64,000 bases of DNA, taken from NCBI RefSeq assembly GCF_002849855.1, contig NZ_CP018617.1, positions 620,001 through 684,000 of the forward strand, read 5' to 3'. How positions within the stretch are numbered: position 1 is the first letter of the stretch; each line of letters begins with the position of its first letter. The DNA comes from Vibrio azureus (GTDB lineage Bacteria; Pseudomonadota; Gammaproteobacteria; Enterobacterales; Vibrionaceae). A program made the translations under genes and the position numbers. Under the pieces are notes generated by a model that did no database searches, had not been told where the DNA came from, and saw only the letters and a program-made list of their open reading frames with translations. This document shows, in pieces, positions 1-9,278 of this stretch.

Positions 1-476
1 TCAGTGCTTTATTACAGCTTCTCCAGGAGCAAGTCGTCGACAATAAGCCACTTGCACAATTAGCGCCCTATCTCGGTGAGATAAAACAAGCATGTCAAGG
101 TGAAGATCTCAATTTGATTGCTGAGCGGATCCAAGGTTTAAAAGGGGGCAGTGATTGGTTAGAAGCCGCTAAACAGTCGTTTGTCTCTGGCAGTCCGATT
201 ACCGCACATATTTGCTTCCGTCAGGTGAAGGATTACCACCACTTATCTCTTGCTGATTGCTTCCGCCTAGAACTTTCTTTGTCAGTACGCAGTGCCTTGC
301 TTGGTGAGTTTGAGGAAGGAGTGAGAGCAAGACTGATCGATAAAGATGGTCAACCCAAGTGGATGTTCAATAACGTGAGTGAGGTTGATCAAACGGTGAT
401 TGATACCTTGCTCTCCTCATTATGGACAGAGCATGAACACCCGCTAGCAAACTTAGGAAAAGAAGGAAAACTATAA
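1..476 (+). CDS. 3-hydroxyisobutyryl-CoA hydrolase (enoyl-CoA hydratase/isomerase family), C-terminal part
   Basis: The 5' end lies outside the window; the frame is open from base 3 to the TAA at 474-476. The visible ~157 residues match the C-terminal part of the ECH_2-type family, including the stretch SLADCFRLELSLSVR and the nearby EGVRARLIDKDGQPKW that is typical of 3-hydroxyisobutyryl-CoA hydrolases. That enzyme releases 3-hydroxyisobutyrate from its CoA thioester in valine breakdown. The next gene, mmsB, uses exactly this product, and its ATG overlaps this stop codon (TAATG), so the two are translationally coupled. The catalytic N-terminal half cannot be checked here. An internal TTG at 114 is not a credible start because the frame continues upstream of it. 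Confidence 0.8.
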   Translation, partial: SALLQLLQEQVVDNKPLAQLAPYLGEIKQACQGEDLNLIAERIQGLKGGSDWLEAAKQSFVSGSPITAHICFRQVKDYHHLSLADCFRLELSLSVRSALLGEFEEGVRARLIDKDGQPKWMFNNVSEVDQTVIDTLLSSLWTEHEHPLANLGKEGKL

Positions 477-1381
477 TGAGCACAGTGGCATTTATTGGTT
501 TAGGGAATATGGGTAGCCCAATGGCGCAAAACTTATTGGCCTCTGGGTTAAAAGTAAACGTCTTCGACTTGAACAAAGAGGCCACTAAGCAGTTAGAGCC
601 TTTTGGGGCAATCGTGGCTGAAACTATCGATATGGCAATAGAAGGGGCGGGTACTATCATTACGATGTTACCCGCAGGAGAGCACGTTCGATCGGTCTAT
701 TTTGGGACTGGTGAAAGTCACTTAGGTTTGCTGGATAAAGCGCCAGAAAAAACCGTTTTGATTGACTGTTCAACCATCGACCCAAGTACTGCCCGTAAAG
801 TCGCACAAGCAGCAGAATCTAAACAATTGTTGTTTGTCGACGCCCCTGTTTCTGGCGGGGTGGCAGGCGCTAAAGCGGGCACTTTAACTTTCATTGTTGG
901 TGGCAGTAATGAAGCGTTTTCTAAAGCTAATGCTATTTTGCAGTACATGGGGAAAAATGTTTTTCATGCAGGTAAGGCGGGCGATGGTCAAATGGCCAAA
1001 ATATGCAATAACTTAATGCTCGGTATCCTCATGTCAGGTACTTGTGAAGCCTTAAATCTCGGTATTGATCATGGCTTGGACCCAAAGGTGCTAGCCAATA
1101 TTATGCTGCAAAGCTCGGGCAGAAACTGGGCTTTGGAATTGTATAACCCTTGTCCTGGCATTATGGAAAATGCTCCCTCAAGTCATCACTACCAGCCCGG
1201 ATTTATGAGCAAGTTGATGCTAAAAGATCTGGGCTTAGGAATGGAAGCCGCGATGCAAACCCAATCGTCAGTGCCTATGGGAGCTCTAGCGCGGAATTTA
1301 TATGCCTTACACAATTCTAATGGTCATGGTGAGCTGGACTTCTCCAGTTTATTTGAATTCTACAAGCATCAAAAAGGTTAA
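476..1381 (+). CDS. mmsB: 3-hydroxyisobutyrate dehydrogenase
   Basis: This is a 301-aa beta-hydroxyacid dehydrogenase, the usual family length. It shows the N-terminal Rossmann motif GLGNMGSPMA (about residues 8-17), the substrate-binding signature DAPVSGGVAGAKAGTL, and the catalytic-lysine segment GDGQMAKICNNL. It oxidises 3-hydroxyisobutyrate to methylmalonate semialdehyde with NAD+ in valine catabolism, in the cytoplasm. Its start overlaps the stop of the hydrolase gene by one base, and an SDR gene follows 74 bp later, which fits a branched-chain amino-acid degradation operon whose earlier genes lie upstream of the window. Nothing in it looks damaged. Confidence 0.93.
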   Translation: MSTVAFIGLGNMGSPMAQNLLASGLKVNVFDLNKEATKQLEPFGAIVAETIDMAIEGAGTIITMLPAGEHVRSVYFGTGESHLGLLDKAPEKTVLIDCSTIDPSTARKVAQAAESKQLLFVDAPVSGGVAGAKAGTLTFIVGGSNEAFSKANAILQYMGKNVFHAGKAGDGQMAKICNNLMLGILMSGTCEALNLGIDHGLDPKVLANIMLQSSGRNWALELYNPCPGIMENAPSSHHYQPGFMSKLMLKDLGLGMEAAMQTQSSVPMGALARNLYALHNSNGHGELDFSSLFEFYKHQKG

Positions 1382-1455
1382 AGAAACGATATTGACTTTT
1401 GAACTCAGCTCAAATCAATTGAATAGTAGGCATAGATGATGGATTGGAGGTACAG

Positions 1456-2214
1456 ATGGAGTTAAAAAATAGCGTCGTCGCGATCACAGGAGCAGGGCAA
1501 GGATTAGGGCAGACCATGGCAATAAGCTTGGCTCAAGCTGGTGCAAGGCTCGCCTTGATTGATATTAATGCTTCAACACTTGCACAGACCCAGCAGCAAT
1601 GCCATAGCTTGAACACCCAGTGTGAAATTTACCAATTGGATGTCACCAATGAAGCGGAAGTTGAGGCAGCTTTTGATAAAATAATCACAGATTTTGGTTG
1701 CTTAAATGGACTCGTCAATAGTGCAGGTGTTTTACGTGATGGGTTGTTAGTTAAAGTAAAAGACGGTCAGTTCACTAAGATGCCACTTGAACAATTTGAA
1801 ATGGTCATGAATATCAATGTGACAGGGACGTTTCTATGTGGCCGTGAAGCAGCGGTTAAGATGATCGAAACCGGGTCGCAAGGAGTGATCATCAATATAT
1901 CCAGCGTTGCTCGTTCTGGCAATATGGGACAAACTAACTACTCGGCTTCCAAAGCTGCTGTTGCGACCATGGCGACAACATGGGCACGAGAGTTATCTCG
2001 TTATGGTATTCGTGCTGCTGCGGTCGCTCCTGGGGTTATTCGTACGGCCATGACAGACCAGATGAAACCAGAAGCGATAGAACGTTTAAACACTATGATT
2101 CCTGTTGGACGTTTGGGACAAGCGGATGAAATTGCTCAATCAGTCAAGTATATATTTGAAAATGATTACTTTACAGGGAGAGTATTAGAAGTGGATGGTG
2201 GTATCCGAATGTAA
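1456..2214 (+). CDS. Short-chain dehydrogenase/reductase (FabG-like)
   Basis: A 252-aa classical SDR. It has the cofactor motif TGAGQGLG (near residue 12), the NSAGV motif, the catalytic serine in ISSVA, and the YSASK (YxxxK) active site. The C-terminal VDGGIRM ending is typical of FabG-like enzymes. I chose the ATG at 1456 because GGAGG (1446-1450) lies 5 bases before it; an upstream TTG at 1444 would only add four residues. The gene closes the valine-degradation operon. Its substrate cannot be read from sequence; a 3-hydroxyacyl-CoA or related hydroxyacid in branched-chain catabolism is an inference from context. Confidence 0.85.
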   Translation: MELKNSVVAITGAGQGLGQTMAISLAQAGARLALIDINASTLAQTQQQCHSLNTQCEIYQLDVTNEAEVEAAFDKIITDFGCLNGLVNSAGVLRDGLLVKVKDGQFTKMPLEQFEMVMNINVTGTFLCGREAAVKMIETGSQGVIINISSVARSGNMGQTNYSASKAAVATMATTWARELSRYGIRAAAVAPGVIRTAMTDQMKPEAIERLNTMIPVGRLGQADEIAQSVKYIFENDYFTGRVLEVDGGIRM

Positions 2215-2220
2215 AAAATG

Positions 2221-2252
2221 ATACCTAAGTGACCTCAAGATGCTGGGAACCT
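2221..2252. repeat. Degenerate copy of the dispersed palindromic repeat
   Basis: One arm of the family core is recognisable (ACCTAAGTGACCTCAAGATGC), while the other arm has decayed. It sits just after the SDR stop codon in the gap that ends at 2435. Apart from this and the hairpin at 2308-2333, I see nothing else in that gap. Confidence 0.5.
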
Positions 2253-2307
2253 TGCAGTTTCAAGTGATTTAGGAACAGTTAAAGAACGTAAGTATACGCC
2301 ATTAAAA

Positions 2308-2333
2308 AAAGCCACTTCATTGAAAGTGGCTTT
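2308..2333. terminator. Bidirectional Rho-independent terminator
   Basis: A perfect 10-bp stem (AAAGCCACTT with AAGTGGCTTT, loop of 6) is preceded by an A tract and ends in T residues. It lies between the SDR gene (plus) and the small exported protein gene (minus), which converge, so it could serve both. Confidence 0.75.
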
Positions 2334-2435
2334 AGCTTAAATATCTTAAAAGTGATATAAGATACTTTATTTCAAGACAATCTTTACTTCAAGACAATTT
2401 GTATTGTGAGACAAGCAACTTGAAGGTAAACAAAA

Positions 2436-2834
2436 TTAATCTAGCATTTCTAGTAGAGATTTAGAGTAATCATCAGCAGATTGAGTGCTTAACCCCTTGT
2501 AACGTTTGATTCTCATTTTGTTTGGTTCGTTGATATGATCGATTAAAACCGCTTTCTCTGCCAAGCCAAAACCCAGTAACTCTTTCATCGCACTTTCAAC
2601 ATTTTCAGGTGAGCCAATGAGGGCGACAGTATCGTACTCTTTAAAAGGCTTGCTGCTTAAATCGTATTCGTAGTCAGCATTAATCGTTAAGATGTTACGA
2701 TTAATATTAACCTTTTTTAGGCTGATGGCTTCATTAAATGCATTGTAAAGCGTTTCCGATTGATTATAAGGCACCGCATATGAAGAAAATGAAGCACATA
2801 AAGCTGTCGCAATAATTAGTTGAGATAATTTCAT
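2436..2834 (-). CDS. Small exported protein, possible VvhB-like toxin chaperone
   Basis: 132 aa with a Sec signal peptide (MKLSQLIIATALCASFSSYA, cleavage likely after SYA). The mature part has no firm family that I recognise. Its segment from about residue 70 to 105 (GSPENVESAMKELLGFGLAE followed by a hydrophobic strand and a basic strand) has the same pattern as the pro-domain of Vibrio cholerae cytolysin, where a GFA motif is followed by beta strands. In V. vulnificus the corresponding domain is a separate protein, VvhB, encoded with the cytolysin VvhA. This gene starts 13 bp after the stop codon of a leukocidin-like gene, so a periplasmic chaperone for that protein is a reasonable inference. 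The homology was judged by eye and is weak. Confidence 0.45.
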   Translation of the reverse strand: MKLSQLIIATALCASFSSYAVPYNQSETLYNAFNEAISLKKVNINRNILTINADYEYDLSSKPFKEYDTVALIGSPENVESAMKELLGFGLAEKAVLIDHINEPNKMRIKRYKGLSTQSADDYSKSLLEMLD

Positions 2835-2847
2835 TTTAGGACCTATT

Positions 2848-4314
2848 TTAGTTTTGATTTAACAAACCACGCTTGTGGATGCGGAAGCCATCTTTACAGA
2901 CAGTGTTAACTTTAATAATGTTGGATTTGTCGGCACGAACATATTGGTATGTACCTTCATGCTTAATCAGTTCACGTTTAATGTAATTGTTTCTGACTGC
3001 CATACCGCCACGTGTGACATCGTGAGAGTTGACAAACCACATTTCACGTTCGTTTCCTTCAACACAATTCTGTGCTGATGACGTTTCACGCCATACATAC
3101 TGGCTTGATAAATCAGCATCCTTCCAAGAGCCCTCACCAAAAGCGGCATTAGCATTAATAGTTCTACCCTCTATGCCACTGAATTTATCTTCCAAGCTGA
3201 CTGAAAGGTCACTTATTGCGGTTGGATTGAGTTTGTAAGTCCAAGAAGACCCTAAGTTAATACGTTGGTCATCTTTTTCTAGTTCCATCACTTTTATATC
3301 ATCGGAAATTTCTTTAGAGAATTCCTGTGAAAAACCAATATCTAAACCTGCTGACATACCATCACTATCACGCTCAATATTACCTGAGATATCAAGAGAA
3401 ACTGTTGAAGAAGTGGATACGGTTACATCACCACGGTCATTGAAGTCACTTGAAGGATAAACTTCCTCAACATCAAAGTTATTATTATCTGCCCCACCAG
3501 GGATACAACTTGCGAGGCCAGCGCCATTATTATCTGGATTATCGATGGTTTCTTCTCCAACGCAGGTGTTGAACAAGAAATGCCCTTGATACAGCTCGAT
3601 AGTACTTTCTGTGATAGGCATATTACCAGCGCGAAGGAAGCTGATGGTGTCAGAGCGTGTTTTGTCCAGCAACTCTTTATTACTTGCATCAACAACAAAA
3701 GATTTGAAGTTTGTACCATGCCAAGTATTTGTTAGTGTGTATTGCCACATCGCAGCGTCTAATCGCCACCAGTACGTAGGTAATACTTTACCGTCACCAC
3801 CAGAGTTAACTGTAAATAAACGAGTATCACCGTAACTCTGGTTTGCACCGGCATTTTCTGCATAGTTCCAAGCGCCTTTTTGTTTTACAAGTTGAGCGCT
3901 ACTATCGTTATAAAGCATATAACGAGTACGTTTGGTTTCACCCGACACAGAAGAAAAAATAAGTAGGGCTTGTGTTTCAGAGATATCTACTTCCTCATCA
4001 AGCCAGTATTCCCAGGCAGCATCCCATCTTGAAGCCGTTGGAATATCATAATAATACTGTGTTGAGTAGCGGGAATCGATAGGAATTGCTGAACACAGGT
4101 CTTTGCTGATCTGTGAGTTATTATAATTGTTGTCTTGTAACCATTGATTACTGCGATCAACCATATTGTTAAATTTATGGCAAAGTTCGCTCGGTGTTAG
4201 TGATAAACCAAATACTTCTGCAGTAACAGTCTCTGGTGGAAATTGTTGAGCATAAGCAGTGCTAGAAGTGGACACTAATATGCCGATGCTTAGAGCAAGG
4301 GTAGACTTTTTCAT
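2848..4314 (-). CDS. Secreted leukocidin/VVH-like beta-pore-forming toxin candidate
   Basis: 488 aa with a signal peptide (MKKSTLALSIGILVSTSSTA, cleavage near AYA-QQ). The region around residues 300-365 resembles the stem/cap strands of the Vibrio cytolysins VCC and VVH: a strand ending GNIERDSDGMSAGLDIGF, then FSKEISDDIKVMELE, then SSWTYKLN, compared with GVEVSGDGPKAKLEA...YTQS...DYRIER...SFTW in VCC. A Cys-containing segment EMWFVNSHDVTRGG lies near the C terminus. I see no ricin-like lectin domain, which VCC and VVH carry. VCC/VVH proteins assemble membrane-spanning beta-barrels on host cells. The gene precedes the small chaperone-like gene in one transcription unit. The assignment rests on a visual motif match only. 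Confidence 0.45.
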   Translation of the reverse strand: MKKSTLALSIGILVSTSSTAYAQQFPPETVTAEVFGLSLTPSELCHKFNNMVDRSNQWLQDNNYNNSQISKDLCSAIPIDSRYSTQYYYDIPTASRWDAAWEYWLDEEVDISETQALLIFSSVSGETKRTRYMLYNDSSAQLVKQKGAWNYAENAGANQSYGDTRLFTVNSGGDGKVLPTYWWRLDAAMWQYTLTNTWHGTNFKSFVVDASNKELLDKTRSDTISFLRAGNMPITESTIELYQGHFLFNTCVGEETIDNPDNNGAGLASCIPGGADNNNFDVEEVYPSSDFNDRGDVTVSTSSTVSLDISGNIERDSDGMSAGLDIGFSQEFSKEISDDIKVMELEKDDQRINLGSSWTYKLNPTAISDLSVSLEDKFSGIEGRTINANAAFGEGSWKDADLSSQYVWRETSSAQNCVEGNEREMWFVNSHDVTRGGMAVRNNYIKRELIKHEGTYQYVRADKSNIIKVNTVCKDGFRIHKRGLLNQN

Positions 4315-5434
4315 TTTATTATCCCAGTTAATTGAAAGGGAAGCCGTTGGTTTGGCCTTCGATGGGGATAAAATCTACGCATTAAGAATATTATTATCAA
4401 TTGCAGTTTGGGTTATTAATTGAGCTGTTTTAAGTGTGAAAATGTAAAATTAAATCATGCAATTTCTGTAGGTCACTGTTTATTATGGGGTTGGTGTTTT
4501 ATTCTCAGGTTTTGTAATTTGTTGTCATATTATTTCAATTGTTTTTTATTTGCTGTTTTTTTCATTTTAATATCGGTGTGTCATTACTTTTTATGTTTTT
4601 TGTTGATTGTACTTTTTTAATTAAAAGCTGGTGTTGTATTAATATTGTTTTTTATTTCTGGTTATTAAAGAAAGTATAAGTTTAAGTCAATATGCCCAAG
4701 TGACCTCAAAATACTTGGGTATATACCCAAGTAACTAGAAAGAGCCGGCTATTCCGCTTCGTTGTCTTCCTTGAATTCGACTCAGTGACCTCGCTATGAA
4801 TCAAGCATCTTGAAGTCACTTGGGTATAATTAGAAATGTAGCTTTGGTTAAGGTGTGTTATGAGAAAGAGGTTATTTGAATAGGTTTCTTTGGTAGCCGT
4901 TATCTCAAATAAAACTTAAGCATGAAAGAACAGCATTTTCCAGTTGAAGTTGCATATGAAGGCTCTGAACGATGGTCTTTTTTGGTACAGTATTATTTTG
5001 TGATTCCTCTCATAATTTATTAAATTAACACTATCTAATTTATATGTTTGTAATGGGTAAAGTTAATGAGATAGAGGGTTAAGTGGTGATTTAATAAAAG
5101 TGTATATAAATTAATTATTTATCGATTTTTCTTATCTTTTATCGTTATGTTTATTACTCTAATTATCTGAAACTAATAATTAAAAATGAAACCTTAGTTT
5201 TCAGTTATGAGTAGTGAGCTTTGCGTTAGCACTCATCATAATGCGTCGGTTGTAACAATACATTTTATAGCGTAACAAAATATACATGTTAATAATGGGG
5301 TTTTTACCTCACGTTCAACAAATGGAGTTTTGCTAGAGGCGTACTGTTACAGTTGTTAAAACAAATATTCTAATGACCAAAGACAACCAATTTCAGGGGA
5401 TTCCTCTGTTGTTGGCTAACCATCGAGAAAGTTA
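4315..5434. other. 1.1-kb AT-rich intergenic region upstream of cyoABCDE
   Basis: It separates the divergent leukocidin-like gene and cyo operon and must hold both promoters. The part around 4420-4640 is very T-rich on the plus strand and gives only a low-complexity open frame (Phe/Leu/Cys-rich), which I do not take as a gene. A composite palindromic repeat occupies 4691-4828. The rest, 4830-5434, is AT-rich with no coding signal that I can see. A weak purine-rich site (GAGAAAG) precedes the cyoA ATG. Confidence 0.6.
4691..4828. repeat. Dispersed palindromic repeat, two joined copies
   Basis: A short copy (4691-4723) is fused through a shared TATA to a 107-bp copy (4722-4828). The longer copy has the family's terminal inverted repeats (TATACCCAAGTAAC...GTCACTTGGGTATA) and the inner module GCTATTCCGCTTCGTTG-TCTTCCTTGAATTCG that is also found in the full-length element at 10219-10486. 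It looks like an internal-deletion derivative of that element. Confidence 0.85.
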
Positions 5435-6322
5435 ATGGAAGCTTCAAGATACAAGCGCATCTTAGCAAGAATGGGTATGGTGGGAACCACTCTCATGCTC
5501 GCAGGGTGCAACTCTGCTCTACTTGATCCGAAAGGTAGCATTGGTGTTCAGGAAAAAGAACTGATTATTACGGCTCTTCTACTGATGCTGATTGTCGTTA
5601 TTCCCGTAATTTTAATGACAGTTTATTTTGCTTATCGCTACCGTGAAACCAATACGGATGAAGAATATGCTCCGGACTGGGCACATTCAACCAAGATCGA
5701 AATTGTGGTTTGGACTATTCCAATCATCATCATTGCGATTCTTGCTGCTATCACATGGCGTTCTACTCATGAACTAGAGCCATCTAAACCAATCGAGAGC
5801 GATGTAAAACCGATTACTATCGAAGTCGTCTCACTTGATTGGAAATGGCTGTTTATCTATCCAGAAGAAAACATTGCAACAGTAAACTATGTTGCGTTTC
5901 CTAAGGACGTGCCAGTTTCATTTAGACTGACTTCAGACAATATTATGAATGCATTCTTCATTCCTCGTCTTGGCAGTCAGATTTACGCAATGCCAGGTAT
6001 GGTGACCAAGCTTAACCTGATTGCGAATCATACTGGTGAGTTCAGAGGTTTTGCTTCCAATTTCAGTGGTGAGGGCTTCTCACAAATGAAATTTACGGCG
6101 GCAGCGCTAGAAGATCGCACGGCATTCTTGAATTGGGTTCAAGAAGTAAAATCAAGCCCAGATCAAATTGAAGACTGGGAACAGTTCCGCACACTTGCTG
6201 AGCCAAGTATCGCTGCGCCTGTGACTTTCTTCTCTAGTGTTCCCCCATTTTTGTTCACTGACGTTGTGACCCAGCATCCAGGTTCAATGAACTGTTTGCC
6301 GGAAAATCTAGGAAAATCGTAA
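5435..6322 (+). CDS. cyoA: Cytochrome bo3 ubiquinol oxidase subunit II
   Basis: 295 aa, close to other CyoA proteins. The N terminus is a lipoprotein signal (LMLAGC lipobox, residues ~20-25), followed by two membrane helices (about 44-64 and 85-105) and a periplasmic cupredoxin-like COX2 domain. The Cys/His ligands for a CuA centre are absent, as expected for a quinol oxidase rather than a cytochrome c oxidase. The C-terminal COX_ARM-like region follows. It is the docking subunit of the proton-pumping terminal oxidase that oxidises ubiquinol and reduces oxygen. Its stop overlaps the cyoB ATG by one base (TAATG), showing tight coupling. The start at 5435 gives an intact lipoprotein signal. Confidence 0.95.
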   Translation: MEASRYKRILARMGMVGTTLMLAGCNSALLDPKGSIGVQEKELIITALLLMLIVVIPVILMTVYFAYRYRETNTDEEYAPDWAHSTKIEIVVWTIPIIIIAILAAITWRSTHELEPSKPIESDVKPITIEVVSLDWKWLFIYPEENIATVNYVAFPKDVPVSFRLTSDNIMNAFFIPRLGSQIYAMPGMVTKLNLIANHTGEFRGFASNFSGEGFSQMKFTAAALEDRTAFLNWVQEVKSSPDQIEDWEQFRTLAEPSIAAPVTFFSSVPPFLFTDVVTQHPGSMNCLPENLGKS

Positions 6323-8358
6323 TGTTTGGAAGATTAACACTTGATTCAATTCCTTTTCACGAACCGATAATCGTCATCACACTGGCTGTGGTTGCGTTAG
6401 TCGGTTTGGCTGTAGTGACTGCTATTACCAAAGCAGGTAAATGGCAATACCTATGGAATGAATGGTTTACTTCTGTAGACCATAAAAAACTAGGCTTTAT
6501 GTACATCGCTGTAGCAATGGTGATGTTAATTCGTGGTTTCGCCGACGCAGTAATGATGCGAAGCCAACAGTTACTTTCTGCTGCGGGTGAGCCTGGCTAC
6601 TTACCGCCACACCACTACGATCAGATCTTTACTGCCCACGGCGTAATCATGATCTTCTTCGTGGCGATGCCGTTGGTTATTGGTTTGATGAACATTATTG
6701 TACCGCTTCAAATTGGTGCACGTGATGTCGCTTTCCCATACCTAAATAACCTAAGTTTCTGGCTGTTTGTTGTTGGTGTTATTTTAACTAACATGTCTTT
6801 AGGTTTAGGTGAGTTTGGTCAAACGGGTTGGCTAGCATACCCACCACTGTCAGGCATTGAGGCAAGTCCCGGGGTCGGGGTCGACTATTGGATCTGGGCA
6901 TTACAGATCTCCGGTGTCGGTACCACTCTAACAGGTGTCAACTTCTTCGTTACTATCTTGCGCATGCGAACTCCGTCTATGCCAATGATGAAGATGCCAG
7001 TTTTCACTTGGGCTTCTTTGTGTGCAAACATCCTAATCATCATTTCTTTCCCAATTCTGACGGTAACGATCGCGCTACTAACGCTTGATCGATACCTTGG
7101 CATGCACTTCTTTACCAACGACCTCGGTGGTAACGTAATGATGTACGTCAACCTGATTTGGGCATGGGGCCACCCAGAAGTATACATTCTTGTTCTTCCG
7201 ATCTTCGGTGTATTCTCAGAAGTAACAGCGACCTTCTCGCGTAAGAAACTGTTTGGTTACGTTTCCCTTGTTTGGGCAACAATTGTAATTACGATTCTTG
7301 CTTTCGTTGTTTGGCTACACCACTTCTTTACCATGGGGTCAGGTGCGAACGTTAACGCCTTCTTCGGAATAGCGACAATGATTATCTCAATTCCAACCGG
7401 GGTTAAGATTTTCAACTGGCTATTTACTATGTACAAAGGCCGAATTCGCTTTACGACACCTATGATGTGGACAGTAGGCTTTTTGATTACCTTCACCGTT
7501 GGTGGTATGACAGGCGTACTGATGGCCGTTCCGGGTGCAGATTTTGTCCTACATAACTCTGTATTCCTAATTGCACACTTCCATAACGTAATTATCGGTG
7601 GTGTTGTATTTGGCTGTTTTGCTGCACTGACTTACTGGTTCCCTAAGGCGACTGGCTTCACAATGAACGAAAAGTGGGGCGTACGTGCTTTCTATTGTTG
7701 GATTGTTGGTTTCCTAATGGCCTTCCTTCCACTCTACGCACTTGGCTTTATGGGTATGACTCGTCGTATCAGTCAAGATATTAACCCAGAGTTCTTCCCA
7801 TTCCTTGCGGTTGCGGCTGCAGGTACTGCTGTTATTGCTCTAGGCGTATTGTGTCAGTTCATTCAGATTTACGTCAGTATCCGTGATCGTGAGCAAAATC
7901 GTGATCTTACTGGTGACCCATGGGGTGGACGTACTCTTGAGTGGGCGACTTCTTCACCACCACCTTTCTACAACTTTGCACACCTACCAAAAGGTGATGA
8001 AGTTGATGCGTTCTGGTACCAAAAACAACGTGGTGAGTTTGATCCAAGCAAAGAAGTGGAATACGAGCGCATTCACATGCCTAAGAATACCCCAACAGGT
8101 ATCTATGTATCTGCATTGTCACTAGTATTTGGTTTCGCAATGATCTGGTACATCTGGTGGTTAGCGGCTGCAAGCTTTGTTGGTATGGTCGTGATGTGTA
8201 TTAAGCACAGCTACAATGACGACGTTGACTACTACGTAGAAGTTGAAGAGATCAAAGCAATTGAAGCAGAGCGTCGTGCTCAGCTTGAAGAAGCGAAGAA
8301 AAATTCAGCGAAATCTGATGATAAGAAAGAAGAGCTGGAGGCGTCTTATGCAAACTAA
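6322..8358 (+). CDS. cyoB: Cytochrome bo3 ubiquinol oxidase subunit I
   Basis: 678 aa, slightly longer than the E. coli protein (663), with about 15 membrane helices. Heme-copper oxidase signatures are visible: [14 protein letters not shown] (CuB histidine and the crosslinked tyrosine), [11 protein letters not shown] (the CuB His pair), and [13 protein letters not shown] (heme ligands). It carries heme b, heme o3 and CuB, and is the catalytic proton-pumping subunit in the inner membrane. A charged, Glu/Lys-rich C-terminal tail (after about residue 640) is cytoplasmic. The gene begins on the last base of cyoA and overlaps the cyoC start region by 11 bp. Confidence 0.97.
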   Translation: MFGRLTLDSIPFHEPIIVITLAVVALVGLAVVTAITKAGKWQYLWNEWFTSVDHKKLGFMYIAVAMVMLIRGFADAVMMRSQQLLSAAGEPGYLPPHHYDQIFTAHGVIMIFFVAMPLVIGLMNIIVPLQIGARDVAFPYLNNLSFWLFVVGVILTNMSLGLGEFGQTGWLAYPPLSGIEASPGVGVDYWIWALQISGVGTTLTGVNFFVTILRMRTPSMPMMKMPVFTWASLCANILIIISFPILTVTIALLTLDRYLGMHFFTNDLGGNVMMYVNLIWAWGHPEVYILVLPIFGVFSEVTATFSRKKLFGYVSLVWATIVITILAFVVWLHHFFTMGSGANVNAFFGIATMIISIPTGVKIFNWLFTMYKGRIRFTTPMMWTVGFLITFTVGGMTGVLMAVPGADFVLHNSVFLIAHFHNVIIGGVVFGCFAALTYWFPKATGFTMNEKWGVRAFYCWIVGFLMAFLPLYALGFMGMTRRISQDINPEFFPFLAVAAAGTAVIALGVLCQFIQIYVSIRDREQNRDLTGDPWGGRTLEWATSSPPPFYNFAHLPKGDEVDAFWYQKQRGEFDPSKEVEYERIHMPKNTPTGIYVSALSLVFGFAMIWYIWWLAAASFVGMVVMCIKHSYNDDVDYYVEVEEIKAIEAERRAQLEEAKKNSAKSDDKKEELEASYAN

Positions 8359-8959
8359 TGCTGCCACTCACGGCCATGATGATCATCACGATCATCACCA
8401 TGATACAAACGGCAACAAGCTGTTTGGTTTTTGGGTGTACCTAATGAGCGATTGTGTGTTGTTCGCAACACTATTCGCGACTTATGCAGTACTGCAAAGC
8501 GGTTCTATTGCTGGTCCTACTGGTAAAGATATCTTTGAACTGCCTTTCGTGTTTGTTGAAACCATGTTGCTGCTTTTCAGTAGTATCACTTTCGGCTTTG
8601 GCATGATTGCAATGAAGCGTAATGATGTTTCGGCATTAAAACGTTGGTTGCAAATTACCTTTTTGTTAGGCCTCGGCTTTATCTGTATGGAAGTGTATGA
8701 ATTCCATCACTTAATTGAGCATGGTAATGGCCCTCAAGAAAGTGCTTTCTTATCTGCGTTCTTTACTTTAGTAGGTACGCACGGTTTGCACGTTACGTTT
8801 GGCCTTATTTGGTTAGCAGTTTGTTACCATCAGCTATCAACCAAAGGTCTGAACGAAAATATGTCAATGCGTTTCCAGTGTCTTAGCCTTTTCTGGCACT
8901 TCCTAGACATCGTTTGGATCTGCGTATTTACCATAGTGTACTTATTGGGGGTTATGTAA
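8348..8959 (+). CDS. cyoC: Cytochrome bo3 ubiquinol oxidase subunit III
   Basis: 203 aa with five membrane helices, the normal CyoC size. The ATG at 8348 overlaps the cyoB end and has GGAGG (8337-8341) at good spacing; the longer open frame reaching back to 8243 is simply cyoB read in another frame. The N terminus is unusually histidine-rich: eight His lie within residues 8-19 ([12 protein letters not shown]). The family motifs [15 protein letters not shown] and [16 protein letters not shown] are clear. CyoC is an accessory membrane subunit needed for assembly of the oxidase. Its TAA overlaps the cyoD ATG by one base. Confidence 0.95.
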   Translation: MQTNAATHGHDDHHDHHHDTNGNKLFGFWVYLMSDCVLFATLFATYAVLQSGSIAGPTGKDIFELPFVFVETMLLLFSSITFGFGMIAMKRNDVSALKRWLQITFLLGLGFICMEVYEFHHLIEHGNGPQESAFLSAFFTLVGTHGLHVTFGLIWLAVCYHQLSTKGLNENMSMRFQCLSLFWHFLDIVWICVFTIVYLLGVM

Positions 8960-9270
8960 TGGGACAACATCTAGATACAGGTGCTTCTGATTACGTTAAA
9001 GGTTTTATTGCGTCTTTGATTCTGACCGTCATACCTTTCTACTGTGTGTGGGCAAAAGTATTACCAGAAGCGGCAACGTATGTTGTGCTCTTTGGCTGTG
9101 CTCTTGTTCAAATCTTTGTGCATTTTAAATACTTCTTGCACATGGAACTCAAGACAGACGATGGCCGCTGGAACTTTGTATCACTTATGTTCACAGCAAT
9201 TGTCGTATTGATTCTGATCGCGGGTTCGGTCTGGATTATTTACAACATGACCGTCAATATGAAGCTGTAG
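8959..9270 (+). CDS. cyoD: Cytochrome bo3 ubiquinol oxidase subunit IV
   Basis: 103 aa with three membrane helices. The start [16 protein letters not shown] is at 8959, overlapping the cyoC stop by one base; the longer frame starting at 8914 only reads cyoC sequence out of frame. The family segment FKYFLHMELKTDDGRWNFVS is present. CyoD helps assemble heme o3/CuB in subunit I. The gene is followed 8 bp later by cyoE. Confidence 0.95.
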   Translation: MGQHLDTGASDYVKGFIASLILTVIPFYCVWAKVLPEAATYVVLFGCALVQIFVHFKYFLHMELKTDDGRWNFVSLMFTAIVVLILIAGSVWIIYNMTVNMKL

Positions 9271-9278
9271 GCTAGGGT

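Noticed and set aside
4420..4620. Open frame of 66 codons rich in Phe, Leu and Cys
   Set aside because: It lies in a T-rich stretch, has low complexity and no ribosome site; probably chance.
6885..7496. Several open frames opposite or out of frame within cyoB
   Set aside because: cyoB is unambiguous across this region; the others are shadow frames without ribosome sites.
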